A stretch of 64,000 nt of DNA from Saprolegnia diclina VS20 (taxonomy: Eukaryota > Oomycota > Saprolegniomycetes > Saprolegniales > Saprolegniaceae). The stretch spans positions 234,863 to 298,862 of the forward strand of contig NW_008246090.1 in NCBI RefSeq assembly GCF_000281045.1, given 5' to 3'. A program made the position numbers and the translations under genes. Below the pieces are notes generated by a model that was not told the origin of the DNA, did not search any database, and saw only the letters and a list, made by a program, of their open reading frames with translations. Shown piece by piece: positions 12,204-24,300 of the stretch (position 1 is the first letter of the stretch; each line of letters starts with the position of its first letter).

Positions 12204-12419
12204 ATGGATGGCATGACCCCAGCTCCGACGCCCGGCCTTGGCGGCGGCCAGGACATCTCTGGCGCGCAGGTCAAGGACCCCGAGATCAAGTACATCTGCG
12301 GTGACTGCGGCATCGTCAACTACCTCGCAGCCCGCGACCCGATCCGCTGCCGCGCCTGCGGCTACCGCATCATGTACAAGGCCCGCACCAAGCGCCTGAT
12401 CCAGTTCGAGGCCCGGTAA
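12204..12419 (+). CDS. RPB12: RNA polymerase I/II/III shared subunit RPABC4 (Rpb12)
   Basis: Intronless 71-residue protein. The C-terminal zinc ribbon is diagnostic: CGDC, then [20 protein letters not shown], which matches the almost invariant Rpb12/POLR2K core. Four cysteines (C-x2-C ... C-x2-C) coordinate zinc. The N-terminal 25 residues are Gly/Pro-rich and divergent, as usual. The chosen ATG is the first of two in-frame methionines (MDGM). The subunit sits in all three nuclear RNA polymerases, bridging the Rpb3 and Rpb2 equivalents. Confidence 0.95.
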   Translation: MDGMTPAPTPGLGGGQDISGAQVKDPEIKYICGDCGIVNYLAARDPIRCRACGYRIMYKARTKRLIQFEAR

Positions 12420-12543
12420 ACGCGCCTCCTGTTACATATAAGAAAAGACTAAGTCGACTTCCGTAAGACGAATTCATATCACCATCATCCTATGCAAGCC
12501 ATGTCTTATCGTGTGTTAAATGCAGTCTCCTTGGCCATGTCGC

Positions 12544-14848
12544 CTAGCCGAGCGTTCGCAGCGTCGCGAGCATGAGCGACTCGGGGAACGCACGCGTCGA
12601 CCGCCAATGCACGTCGTGCGCTTCCTTTTGCAGGCCGCGCTCGCGGTAGTATGTGATGTACGCGACCCACACGTCTAGGCATTTTCGCTACATGAGCAAC
12701 CTCGCAATGCCACCGCAACGCACCTTCGTCCGTCTGGCCAAACAAGTCGATGAGCTTCTCAAAGAGCGCCTTCACCGCGACCCGCTGCGCCGGCGAGTCG
12801 GGCTGCGCGACCTCGAGCGCCACGCACACGTCAAGCCACGCGTGCGTGTCGTCGTTCGGGAGCAGCTGGCCGTTGAAGAAGCTGCGGTACACGGGGCGCA
12901 CGGCCGCCATGCCCTTGGTGCGGAAGAGCCACGTCACGTACTGCTGGCGCAGCACAGTCCAGTTGTTGGTCGCCACAAGTGCTTTCTACAGGACAGCGTG
13001 TCAGCACCGCGCATGGAAGCATCGCGTTGCAGGTTATGTACCTTGAAGGTCGCGTCGATCGTCGACGTCGACGCCTTGGCCGCGAACTGCAGCTGAAGGG
13101 AGCGCTCCCAGAGCAGCGTCGCGTCCGGAACGTGGCGCAAGCCTTCCTCAATGACGCTTAATGTGGCCTGGAACTTGGACGGCGCGGCTGCCGTCGTCTT
13201 GGCGCGCTTGGTCGCCGGCGCCGCCTCGACCACGCACGCCGCACGCATGACGAGCTGGGCGCGGAGGAGCCAGAGGTGCGCGTCCTTGGGGAAGGCCGTC
13301 GTCGCCGCCGTAGCGATCGCGATCGCCGACACCAAGTCGGCCGTGCGCAGCGTAAAGTCGACAAGCGCGGCGTACAGCGCCGGCGTCGACGGGCCCACGG
13401 ACGTAAAGAGCGCGCGCGTCCGCTCCAAGAACCACGTCGACTACGCACCTCGTCCATGAGACGGCTTGGAAACTAGGCGTGCGTACCGCGGGGAGGCGCG
13501 AGAGCTCCTTGGCGCACCAGAGAAGCAGCTCATGGCGCATCGCGTCGGTCGGGAGGGTCTCGAGCGCGGTCGTGTAGCGCTACATAATGCATTCGACTCG
13601 TTGTTTCGTCAAGACTAGCACGACGCACCTCGAGGGCTTCGCTGCGCACGGCGTCCACGTCTCGCTCCAAGTCGAACGCGGGCTGCTGGCAATGCGCGCT
13701 CCAGACGGTCGCGTCGGTGCCAAAGTCCTCGAGGGCCGACGCGAGCACGATGTCGGCAATGGCCTTCGAGTAGCTCGTGGGGAAGAGGTGGCAGATCTCG
13801 ACAAACTTGAGGCGGAACGAGGCGTCGTTCGGGATCGCTACGCGTTTTATGAGCTGATAGAGCCAAAGTTGAAGGCAAAAGACCTTGGATGGCGTTCTGG
13901 AAGACAATCTTGGGAATCGCAGCGTTGAGAATCGCTTGGCGCGACTCCTCCATGGCACTGACGGCCGGCACCTCGTCATTGTTCGCAAGGTTGGCCTCTT
14001 CGTCGAGCGTCTCAATCTCGAGCGAGAGCTCCTTGGGCTTCTCGACCGGCGCGTCGAGGCCGAGGAGCTCGCGGCGGGCGCGGAGCTTTTGGACGTAAAG
14101 GAATTCGAGGCGGAAGTACTCGGCCCAGAGGCGCTGCGAGTGCGGGTTGATGCGGATCGAGCGCTGCATGAGCACTAGACAGGATGCTGTGTGAGCACAC
14201 GGCATGAGCGAGATATGGTCGTACCGCGCGCCGAGTCCATGTTGAGGTTGGTGTTGAACTCCCACGAGGCCGCTTCGATCCAAATGGCTTCGTTGCGCGG
14301 GTGCAGCTGCAGCGCGCTAGAATAGGCATGAGTATTTGTAGAGGGTTGAGGTGTGTCGTACCTCGTGAAGAGCTTGGACATCATCTTGCGGCTCGCATTG
14401 TTCTTGCAGTACGCAATATGCTGCAGCCAGAGGTCGATGTCGCCCTTGTGCTTGTTGATCGCGCGCTCAAAGATGTTGTGGACGCGCGCGACAGGCGCGT
14501 GGTCGCTGATCGTCGTCTTCTTGAGGCCTAGGCATCATCGACGTCGGCGAAGGATCCGACTGGCATGGCCGGTCGTCGTACCCATGCGCTTCTTGCGCTG
14601 ACGGCGGAGTGCATCGAGGTTGAGCTCGTACTCGATGTAGCGGAGGCAGTCGACCTTGCGCAGCGGCTGGCGCTTCATCGTGTACTCAAAGTCCCGGCGC
14701 TTCTGCACGATCTGCCGGATCTCGTCCTATCGTCGTGATGAGCGGTGCGATGCGATCGGCGTCGTACCTTGGAGAAGATCTGGAGCTGCTGGAGATCCTC
14801 CAGCTCCGGGATCATCTTCTCCATGTTGTAGTTCACTTGGTCGGCCAT
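12544..14848 (-). CDS. UTP6: U3 snoRNA-associated protein UTP6 (HAT repeats)
   Basis: Ten exons (14768-14848, 14582-14726, 14362-14527, 14225-14316, 13884-14174, 13629-13837, 13487-13579, 13042-13440, 12724-12985, 12544-12674) give 622 residues; human UTP6 has 597. UTP6 belongs to the UtpB module of the small-subunit processome and is needed for 18S rRNA maturation. The N-terminus (MADQVNYNMEKMIPELEDL, then EIRQIVQKRRDFEYTMKR) matches the family start. Half-a-TPR (HAT) helices follow, with W/Y and P positions such as IWIEAASWEF and RLWAEYFRLE. The C-terminus ends DVWVAYITYYRERG ... HWRSTRAF. All introns are 41-56 bp and keep the frame. An insertion near residues 380-430 is rich in Ala/Lys. 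The family assignment is secure; exon edges are inferred. Confidence 0.9.
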
Positions 14849-15258
14849 CTTGCTTCGAGGGGTCTGCGGCGGTCGCGGCGATACGGAGCTCTGGCACCAA
14901 AGATGTTAGCGCTTCAATTTCAAGCTTTATGACTGGTTTGGAGACGGACTGATGCCATTGGCTATAATACACAAGTTTTAAGCCAATCGAACCAATTGTG
15001 AGTTTTGGCCAATGAGCGCCCCTTTGCTCGCCCACGACCCCTGACCTCGGCCATCGATCGCGGCTTGGCTGCTTGGGACTGGCAACAGGGACAGCACCGC
15101 TACTACTTGCAGGCGGCAGCAGCTTCCTGCTCACACTCGACTAACTCGAACCAGCACAAGAACAGTGTCGCAACACCTGAGACGACCAGAGGCTACGGGA
15201 TCATCTACACTTCAATTTCTTCTTATGGCTGCATGCCGATGCTGGTACTTGCGTGCAT
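14849..15258. promoter_or_regulatory. UTP6 upstream region with CCAAT boxes / P5CDH 3' end
   Basis: This 410-bp gap upstream of UTP6 also contains the 3' end of the next minus-strand gene. It has several CCAAT-type elements: inverted near 14957, direct near 14983 and again near 15009. The rest shows nothing recognisable. Confidence 0.4.
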
Positions 15259-17002
15259 TTACGTGGCCTTGGGCGTCGTCCAGCTCGTGTTGATCGGGCC
15301 AAAGTCGTTGATGATTTCGCGGTGGCACGACCAGACGAGCTTGATGGCCTCGGGCGTACCGATGGCACCGGCACGCGGGTCGCCGGCAGGGCCGAACCAG
15401 TGGTTCTGGGGCGCACCCGTCGTGCGCGCGCGGATGCCGTTGTACGTCGTGCCGTTGACCGTGTTGGCGAGGATGTGCTGCTGGAAACCAATGTCGTTCG
15501 AGACGACCGACGCCGTCAAGTGGGCCTCCATGCGCTCGAGCATGTTAAGGACAGTGTCGACCTCGCCGTCCTTGTACTCGGTGAGGATCTGGAACGGGCC
15601 AAAGATCTCAGTCGTGACGAGCTCGAAGTTCTCGGGCTTGGCGGCTTCCGCAAGGGGCACGTACACGGCCGTGGGCTCGATCGCGCCGTAGCACGACGGG
15701 ATCGAGTGGTTCTTGAGCTCCTTGCCGCCAAAGACGACGCGGGCACCAGGGATCTTGAGCAAGTTGTCGACGTGGTCGAGCATGCGCTTGGTCGTGACCG
15801 TAAGGACAGGGCCGATCGTCAACTCGTCCAAGTTGCGGCGCGCCGCGAGGGTCTTGAGCTTGGCTTCAATGCCCGCCTTGGTCCAGTTCTCGTGCATGAA
15901 GAGGATCGACTGCGCCGAGCACTTCTGGCCCGAGCACGCGTACGCATCCTAAAAGAAACATGAGTCTCGACCTGTGAAGAGGTCTTGTACCTGGTCGCAC
16001 ACAAAGGCCACGTAGTCTTCGTCCGAGACATCGGGGCCGAGGATCTTCCAGTCAAAGCCGGCATCCTCGAGCTTGATGCGGCCCTTGAGGTCACTGGCGA
16101 GCTTTTCGGCGACGACCGACGAGCCCGTGAAGAGCGTGTTCTTGGGCTTGCCCTTGAGGAGGAGCTCGTTCATGACGGGGCCGTCCGAGTTGATGAAGTC
16201 AACGTCCGACGTGGGCATGCCGCAGGCGTGGAGCATGCGGAGCGCCTCGTACATGACGACAGCGACCTTCGAGTCGAGCTTCATCGTGACGCGGTTACCC
16301 ATGTAGAGAGCACCCATGAGCTGAAGCATGGGGATTTCAAAGGGAAAGTTGAACGGCGTAATGAGCGCGACGGGGCCATACGGCCAGCGGTGGCCCGTGC
16401 TCATCTGGCCCAAGTGGTCGCCCGGCACGCCAAACGAGCGCGCAAGGAAGCGGACCTGGTCGCCCGAGAAGTTTTCCAAAAACTTGCGCGTGACGACAAC
16501 CTCGGCCTTGGCCTGCTCGTACGACTTGGGCGCGACACGCTGGATGAGGCGCGTAAAGTAGTGCAAGACGTGCGGCTTGCGGAGCTCGGCGGCAGCCTTG
16601 TGCGACACGTCACCGTAGAGCAAGTAGCGCTCGACGTTCTTGAACGGGTTGTGCAGACCGTGCTTGGGCGTCGCGAGCATGTTGTCGATGAACGGCTTGA
16701 GCTCATCCTTCTGCGTGAGCGGGACGTTCATGAACACCTCGCCCGTGAGCGGGTCCTTGATGCCCTCGACCTTGCTCGCGCTGACCCACTCGCCGTTGAC
16801 TAGTACACACATATGATGAGCCTCCATTGCCAGCATCATCTTGATGCAAGATCGTACGCAAGTTGTGGATCTCGGTGGGCGCAGCGCCCGAGACGTTCTC
16901 GGCGTCGACCTTGGCCCACGACGGCATGGCATGGGCCGAGCTGGCGGCGCGGGCAGCGCCGGCCACATGGAGCGAGCGGTTCAGGAAACGGCGGGCCAGC
17001 AT
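15259..17002 (-). CDS. P5CDH: Delta-1-pyrroline-5-carboxylate dehydrogenase, mitochondrial (ALDH12 type)
   Basis: Three exons (16858-17002, 15991-16799, 15259-15948) encode 547 residues. The enzyme oxidises glutamate semialdehyde/P5C to glutamate with NAD+, the second step of proline catabolism in the mitochondrial matrix. The N-terminus (MLARRFLNRSLHVAGAARAA) is a clear presequence. The NAD-binding region contains ALITPFNFPFEIP and FTGSSVVAEKLA. The catalytic cysteine lies in SGQKCSAQS at the start of exon 3. The C-terminal block NGIRARTTGAPQNHWFGPA and KLVWSCHREII is characteristic of plant-type ALDH12 rather than animal ALDH4. An upstream in-frame extension begins only with GTG, so the ATG at 17002 is preferred. 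Confidence 0.94.
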
Positions 17003-17860
17003 CTTGCGACTTGGGTCCTTCGGGTCGTTTGCAAAAGTGATGCAGTGCTTGAGGCCGCAGATACTCAATTTGGGCTCCACGGAAAGCTCATTCTCAAAAC
17101 CGTCATCTTTTTATAGATTTTGAGAAGCATTTTTATTGTCACTCAATACAAAACACAAAATAACATTGATTCCGAAATTTATAGAGGTAAAAAAAGGACG
17201 CCCGATTTAATGGCCGGGAGATTCGCTGCGACTCGAGCCAATCAGCGACGAGGCACGGAGCACCACGATGTAACTTCAACTTGGTCCCCGCGATGTCCCA
17301 TCCATGGGCCGGCGATACAGGATGGGACGCATGGAAGGAGCATGCGGCTCATAATGCTAGTGGCGTCGAGGTAGAGCTACGGCTGACAGCGCCAACAAGC
17401 TATGGAAAGTGGTCGTCGTCGGGCTCTCGGGGGATTGTCCCACGACAGTCCGTACCCGACCGACCACGCATGGGTATCTACTTGACGCGTTTGTCGACCG
17501 CGCCTCGAATCTTCATGCGCCAACATGCGTGTGCTCTGTAGACCAGGATAGCGTGAAGGGCGTCGTTCTGGCGTACGCAGTAGGACGAGTACCATGGGGC
17601 GGGCCAACATCGTGTACGTAGTGGTACATTAATCGGTGAAACAATCGTGCAGGCGTGGACACTGCCTACGGTGGTCCACGTCACGCCACTGAGGCCGCGG
17701 GCGCCAACTCGCGACGACATCATGGCGGCCATCGTTTTCTTGGGCACGCGGGGACAGATAAATAGTTGGACGTCGGGCACGGGTTAGATACTTGTACGTG
17801 TCATCATGCTCGAGGGACGGGCGATTGACGGGCACAACGGCGATCGCTTGGGACGCGGCG
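17003..17860. other. Intergenic, no gene seen
   Basis: About 860 bp between P5CDH and a small acidic ORF. The first 200 bp are AT-rich and include a CCAAT near 17235, consistent with the P5CDH promoter. The remainder shows only short, non-conserved open frames. Confidence 0.45.
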
Positions 17861-18157
17861 CTAATGGCCAGCGTTGTTGCTCACTTCTTCGGGCAGCTTG
17901 ATACCCGAGACGCCGTTCCTTCGCCCGACGGCGCCGCGCCGCGCCAGCTCTTCGGGGCTCAAGGTCTCGTCGTCGTTGTCGTCAACGCCCATCTTCTCGT
18001 CGGCGCGGACCTTCTCTTCCGGCGTCATCTTGCGGTCGTTGTCCATTGCGCTCGAGGCGGCGGAATCCAAACTTGCTCTCCGCTTGCGCCGGCCGCCGAT
18101 AACTGTCGGACGCAAATGGTACTCGTCGGGCCTTGCTATATTTCTGTCCATAGACAT
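17861..18157 (-). CDS. Hypothetical small acidic protein
   Basis: A 98-residue open frame with exon-like codon use. Visible features are a basic patch GGRRKRRASLDS, resembling a phosphorylatable nuclear-localisation signal, then an acidic stretch (EKMGVDDNDDETLSPEELARRG) and a polar tail. There is no recognised domain. The ATG at 18157 was chosen because the reading frame upstream has no further good ATG and the DNA becomes AT-rich. Additional 5' exons cannot be excluded. It could be a short intrinsically disordered regulator or the last exon of a longer gene. Confidence 0.45.
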   Translation of the reverse strand: MSMDRNIARPDEYHLRPTVIGGRRKRRASLDSAASSAMDNDRKMTPEEKVRADEKMGVDDNDDETLSPEELARRGAVGRRNGVSGIKLPEEVSNNAGH

Positions 18158-18629
18158 GGCTTGTCCGCAGGTATCGAGTGTGACAGGTTTCAAAGCTGCT
18201 TTGGATATGACATGTCATATAGAAGCGTATCGTATCTCTGCATATATCGAATGTCAAAGGTCATTGAACCCCATCGGCGTCACCCCGACGCCGGATAGAG
18301 CATTAGTCACACATACAAACGCCAAGGTATTGCGTGGACGGCAAAAAATCGAAGGCAGTTTATCCGGATGACCGCGGGGACGTGCGATCTTCTTGCACCG
18401 CGTCGCGACGGCTCGGACGGGGCGAGGTTGCGTCGGGAAGCGACGCAAGATATGTAGTAACTCGTGGACAGGGCCACCATTAGCATGCAACCCTGCTTCG
18501 GACAAGCGAAGATCGCAGTAGCCTCGACCAGGTCCAGTGATTCCTTCTTGCACCATTCGAGGCATAGCAGAATAAGCTTCGATCCAGCACCATCAGGCTA
18601 AGAACTCAGTTACAAGCATGCACTATCGA
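18158..18629. other. Intergenic, contains one TATCCGGA element
   Basis: About 470 bp. The only structure noticed is TATCCGGA at 18361-18368, about 200 bp upstream of the small acidic ORF. A 103-codon minus-strand frame here has no conserved features. Confidence 0.4.
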
Positions 18630-19353
18630 CTAGCTCATTATCTCGTCGACGACGACTTCGTCGGGATGGTACTTGGACGGATCGATGCGATACCTACAGG
18701 CAACGTGGTGGGGCGACCATCCATCGCTGGAGTGAGAAGCAAGCACGTACATGTTGCCATATTGAATCGTCGGCGCGTGGTCGCTGTCGACATCCACGAT
18801 GCACACGGCCATGGCTAGTACCGGAAGCATAAGCGACGCGTTGGATATGTGTACGTACTGTTGGCGTCCAGCACGCGATACGTGATGGTCACCATGGACT
18901 CTTGGAGACAAAAGTTGAAGATCGCAACGCTCGACTCGGGCTTGAAGAGGCCATGGCAGGTCACACCTTCGAAGCTCCACTCCATGAACGTGCCTTGCTC
19001 GTCCGGGATAAACTAGCAATGGCCATGCGTCCGGAGCGAGGACAATTGCTTTCGGCTGTACCTGGATCGTGTACGCATTCGTGAGCTCGCTCTTGCGGAT
19101 GCCACGCCCAAATGACCACTTGAGAAAGCTATGCATATCGTTTAGCCTCGCCATGATGGCGCGCCGACGGCTACCGCGTGTTGGGTTGCTTGGCCGCGAG
19201 CATGTCTTCCTCAATGAGCACGACGTTGTTGGTCGTGCGGAGGTGCTTGAAGGTCGAGCCAAAGTTGCGCCACTCGAGCGTCCGCTTCCACGTCCCAAGC
19301 AAGTAGCTGCAAAAGTCGCCGCCCGGCACGTCAAACCGCGTCGCGCTGTTCAT
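18630..19353 (-). CDS. Lipocalin-sized beta-rich protein of unknown function
   Basis: Five exons (19175-19353, 19062-19128, 18859-19012, 18751-18814, 18630-18693) join cleanly into 175 residues. Near the start is YLLGTWKRTLEW, resembling the G-x-W opening of lipocalin/FABP-type beta barrels. The sequence then alternates hydrophobic and polar residues as in beta strands (TFMEWSFEG, SMVTITYRVLDAN, MAVCIVDVDSDHAPTIQYG). It ends YHPDEVVVDEIMS. There is no signal peptide, so a cytosolic protein is likely. The total size fits a single barrel. I do not recognise a named family; a ligand-binding role is only a guess. All four introns (44-57 bp) have GT-AG ends and restore one continuous frame, which supports the model. 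Confidence 0.68.
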
Positions 19354-19987
19354 CTCGGCCCCTCCTTGCGTCCTTGTCAAGTGGCAGCGTATCCGGACGA
19401 CTGCCGGTCCACGCCGTAAATAGTGTATGCTGGCACCAGTTCAAGAGGTCGCCGAAGCCGATCTTGCTACGCAGCCTCTTTGTGGCAAGCCGCCACGAAC
19501 GATGTGGACGCGCCCAGATGCACCTGCGAAGCGGCTTTGTCCCGACGTCCTTTCTACGGGAAAAAGATACGACATCGTCGGACAAACGTCCATTGACCGT
19601 AGTTGAAGTGGTCCCGAAGCGCTGTCGATGACGCTGGGGTCACCCAAAGAAGCCTGCAGAGTCTGGCGTCGTAATGGCGCGACACGCCATGACGTCATGC
19701 ACGGTAGTACGTATTCGCATGTGTATCTGCGCCAGGATCGCAACTTGAAGCTACCGAGTCGCGCTGCTCGGGCGCCGCGCCGACAGGCAGACGCCTGCCG
19801 TCGACGACCCAAAACGCTCTACTCTATGTGTAGTCTATGCCTAGCGGCTAGCGGCGATGCTAGGGACGGACCCGACGAGCTTGGAGGTGGCGCTACCTGG
19901 GCCAACGCCACGCAGAGGCTGTAAAAAAGAACACACTATTACCTGCTGCTCGGTTTATCCGAACGTTCTTGGTAGTTGCGAATTGGC
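19354..19987. promoter_or_regulatory. Divergent promoter region, lipocalin-like / GMPPB
   Basis: A 634-bp gap between divergent starts. TATCCGGA occurs at 19390-19397, only 37 bp upstream of the lipocalin-like start codon. No gene is recognisable in the rest. Confidence 0.4.
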
Positions 19988-21259
19988 ATGAAAGGGTTGA
20001 TCCTCATCGGCGGCTTCGGCACGCGCCTGCGCCCGCTCACGCTCTCGACGCCGACGCCGCTCGTCGACTTTTGCAACAAGTCGCTCGTGCGCCACCAGAT
20101 CGAAGCGCTCGCGGCCGTCGGCGTCGACGAGGTCATCCTCGCCATCAACTACCAGCCGGCGACGATGCTGCCAGCGCTCGCCGTCATCTCGCGCGACCTC
20201 GGCATCAAGATCACGTGCTCGCACGAGACCGAGCCGCTGGGAACGGCGGGGCCACTCGCGCTGGCCCGCGCGCACCTCGAGGTCGATGAGCCCTTCTTTG
20301 TCATCAACAGCGACATCATGGCCGACTTTACCGCCTTGGCGCATGCGCTGTCGTTTCACCGCGCGCATGGCGCCGAGGGCACGATCTTGCTCACGCAGGT
20401 CGACGAGCCAAGCAACTATGGCGTCGTGCTCACTGACTTAGACGGCTCGGGGCGCGTTGACCGCTTCATCGAGAAGCCGCGCGAGTTTGTCGGCAACATC
20501 ATCAACGCGGGCATCTACATTTTCGAGCGCGAGATCCTCGACCGAATCCAGGTACTACTTGCGTCTTGTGCTCGTCGCAGTAAGGATGCATTATGCTCCA
20601 TTAGCTACGACCGACGTCAATGGAGACGGAGATCTTTCCCCAAATGGCCGCCGAAGGCAACCTCTTCTCGATGCGTCTCCCGGGCTACTGGACCGACGTG
20701 GGCCAGCCCAAGGTACTTGGCGAGTACGATCTGTTCTTATTGCTTGTTAAATAGGACTTTTTGACGGGTATGTGCAAACACCTCGAGCACTTGTGTGCGA
20801 CGAGCCCCCACCTGCTGACGACCGGCGTCAACTTTGTTGGCCACGTCCTTGTGGTGCGTTGGCAGCGGCGCGTCATTCGCTCACTTGAAGTTAGGACCCG
20901 AGCGCGAGCATCGGAGACGGCTGCTTGATTGGCCCCGACGTGGTCATTGGCGCGGGCTGTGTTGTCGAAGAAGGTGCTTGGTCGGCCGTTGGACGAGAGA
21001 GCTTATAGAAGTACTATTAGGCGTCCGATTGAGCCAAACGACGCTGCTGCGGGACGTGACAGTGCGCTCGAACTCGTGGATTCACAATAGCATCATTGGG
21101 TGGGGCTCGACCATCGGGCGCTGGTGTCGCCTCGAGGGCACGACGGTCCTCGGCGAGGACGTCCAGGTCAAGGACGAGCGCTTCATCAATGGCGGGATGG
21201 TGCTGCCCCACCGCGCCATCTCGACCAACATCCCGGAACCCGGCACGATCGTCATGTAG
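19988..21259 (+). CDS. GMPPB: Mannose-1-phosphate guanylyltransferase (GDP-mannose pyrophosphorylase, beta type)
   Basis: Five exons (19988-20551, 20605-20712, 20755-20853, 20895-20973, 21021-21259) encode 362 residues, the usual family length. It makes GDP-mannose from mannose-1-phosphate and GTP in the cytosol, feeding N-glycans, GPI anchors and cell-wall mannans. The nucleotidyltransferase core has [30 protein letters not shown] and NSDI. The C-terminal left-handed beta helix shows hexapeptide repeats ([14 protein letters not shown]) and the protein ends GTIVM, as in homologues. Oddity: the usual PKPLVDF lysine after the G-rich loop is Thr (TPTPLVDF, codon ACG). Convergent with SEC31, with only 76 bp between stops. 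Confidence 0.95.
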
Positions 21260-21335
21260 CTATAACGTTAATAGGGTGTAAGTGTTTTGGTGGCCACGGG
21301 GATTCTTCTTCTTGTTGATTATCGAGACGGAAAGA

Positions 21336-24300
21336 CTACCGAATGCGCTTGATGGCGATCTGGATGAGGGCTTTGAGACCTTTGAGCCAGTCCTTTTGCT
21401 TGGCCCAGTGGTCCTTCGTCAAAAGCACGTGCACTTGCTGCGCGTGCTTGATGTCCCGCGCCGCGAGGCCGCCCGCGAGGTCGTGGATCAGGTCGAGGAC
21501 GGCGTCGCCCAAGTCGGCGGCGTGGCCGAGCTTGGTAAACAGCACGTCGGCCGCCTTCTTGATCTCACCCAATTGCCGGCCTTCCATCTATCGAGTTGGT
21601 CGCATGAGCACCAACTTCATCAAAGCACGAGATACCGGCGGCAGCTTTTGCATCTCGAGAGCGCCAATGAGGCCGCTCACAGCCGTCACAACCACCATGT
21701 CGTCTTCGTGCACGCCACTCAAGTCGACCGACGTCACGTACGGCGGCGTGTTGGCAGCGACGATCGGCGTCGCAGGCTTGGGCGCCGCGGGCGACTTGGT
21801 GCGCGCGGCGTTGAGCAGCAACGGCTTGGGCGCCGTGTCGACGTGCAGCGCGTCTTCGATCGGCGCGTCATGCAGGTGCGTCGGCGGCGCAGAGTGCGCT
21901 TGCGCCGGTGACTCCTTGTGCACCTGTCCGATTGGCTCCGAGTGCGGCGGCTCCCCATGCGCCTCCATGTGCAACGCCGGTGCTTCTTCGTACGCGACAG
22001 GCTCCTGCTCGTACGCGTTCACGGGTGGTCCTTCGTCGTGCGAAGCAAACTCGGCCGCCGCTGGCGTCTCTGAAGCGTACGACTAGGTGGATGGTGTCAC
22101 CAAGTGCGAGGTATCCTTTGCATGTCCTACCTCGTACGGCTGGTGCGCCGGCTCGTGGTACAAGTCTTCTTGCACAAAGAAGGCGTCGGGGGCAGGTGGC
22201 GTCAACCCATGTTCGTGCGTCGGCTGCGGCGGAAAGTCGTGCTGTGCTACATACTCCTGCTGTGTGGCGTACTCCTGTGCCTGGTGCTCTTGGTGGCCTT
22301 GCTGTGCCTGGTACATCTCGGGGGATGGCGCATACTCCAGCGGCGGCTGAGGCTGATGCGTCGGCTGGGGCTGAGGCGTCGGCTGCGCAACATACGGCTG
22401 CTGGTAGGACGGCGCGTACGTCGGCTGGGAGCCTTGTTGCAGACGCTCCATGATCGCGGCGTCGTGCTTGCCGTATTTGGCCGCAATGTCGAGTTGGCCA
22501 ATCGAGAGCATCTGCAGAGGTCCATGAGAGGGGTATCCATGTGCATGAGAGGTCGTACCAAGGACGCATACTCGCTGTAGAGAGGCAGCGCCGCCGCCGA
22601 CGCGTGGCCCGTCGCCTGCTTGAAGACGCTAATCTTCTCGACAGCGTGCAAGATCGCGAGCGGCTTGGATGCGTCGTCCTGCGCATGCACACGGTCCGCC
22701 CAAATAGCGATCGCGCGGTCCATGTTCATCGCACAGATAAAGCAGAGCGTCGCAGAGGCCACGTCGCCTGCGTCATAGAGCCGCAGCGCAAGCTGGTCGC
22801 AGAGGCTCGGGAACTCTTCGCTTTTCGAGTAGGTACTCAAGATGGCCAGCGTCTCCTTCCACTTGGCGACATCCGACTAGCAAGAGTATACGATTTAGCG
22901 CACGAAACACACCCACCTGTACACACCTCGTGGACAAGCGTCGCAAGTTCATTCTTGATGATGGCGGCCACGATCTTCATGAACGGGCGCTGCTGCTGCT
23001 GGAAGAACGCCTCTTGGGTCCGGTGCCAAAGCTCGGGCCCGCCGCAGGTCGCCAGTAAGAGCGCGTTTGCGAGTTGGTTGTGCCGGAGACAGCACTCGAC
23101 GGCAGCTTCAAAGTTGCCGACGAGGAGCGCGCGCTTGACCATCTCTTCCGACTCGCGCGTAAAGACGGGCAGCGGGTCGGACGGCAGTGACGGGTCCCCG
23201 CTACCGATACTCGGTGCTTTGTTGTCCATGAAGCGCGTCGCCTCGGCCTCGATCTCGTCTTCGTCGAACCCGAGGTGCAACAGCAGCTGCTTGCGCGCGT
23301 CATCGGCAAAGAGGATCTTGAGAAAGCCCCACTCGACGCTGCTCTCGTCCTCGGCGCCGATCTTGTAGTCGCAGAACGCCTTGCCGTCGACGCCGCGGAT
23401 CTCAAGCGCGTCGGCTGCGTCGACGAGCGCGAGCGGGTTGGCCACGCTGGAGGTGACCTCGGGTGTTGCATCTTGCGTCTGCTGCGTCGTCCACTCGGGC
23501 GCATACAACGCCTGCGCGCCCAGACCTATCGCCATCCGGATCGCATCCAACTGTCATCACGATGGCGTACGTACTGTGCACACCAAGCACTTGCGTGCTC
23601 TCTGGCGTCGCGGCCGAGAAGAGACCCGGCGAGAGCGGCGACCACTGCACATGACTGCGCTCGTACCCGCCGCTGTAGTAGCTGCCGTCTGCTTGCTGGT
23701 CGTAGACTTCAAGTGCCAACTGGTTCGAGTGCAGATCCCACACCAACGTCCGGTTGTCCCGGGCGCTCGATAGCACGAATCCTAATGGATTTATTGCATG
23801 GATCAGCCCCATGGGTCCTGGAAGAGGAGGATGACGCACCGGCGTCATGGGGGTTCCACGCGGCCGAGAGGATGCCGGCACGGTGCTCGTAAAACTCGGC
23901 GAGTGGCGTCGTCTTGGATCCTCGCAGATCCCAGAGCCGCACGACGGGATGCGCGTCATCGTTGGAGGCCGTGATGAGCTGGAGGCCTTCGTGCGGGCTC
24001 CACGCAATGACCGACGCCGGCGCGCCGTACGGGTCGTGGAGCTGGCACCACGGCTGCTTTTGCTTCAAGTCCCAGATGGTCGTCGTCCCCGACTGCGAGC
24101 CGGACGCGACGATGAACGCAGCTTGCGTATTCCAGGCCACCCTAGAATGCACCGTTTCGCATCACGCACAGGGTATCGGTCGATTACGTCGTGATCTCGT
24201 GGCCTGCCTGCGCGATGGACGGGCCAGGCGCAAAGATCATGGGCTTCTCGAGCTTGGCGAGCGACGTAATGTACATCTCGCCGTCCCTACGCACGTATAT

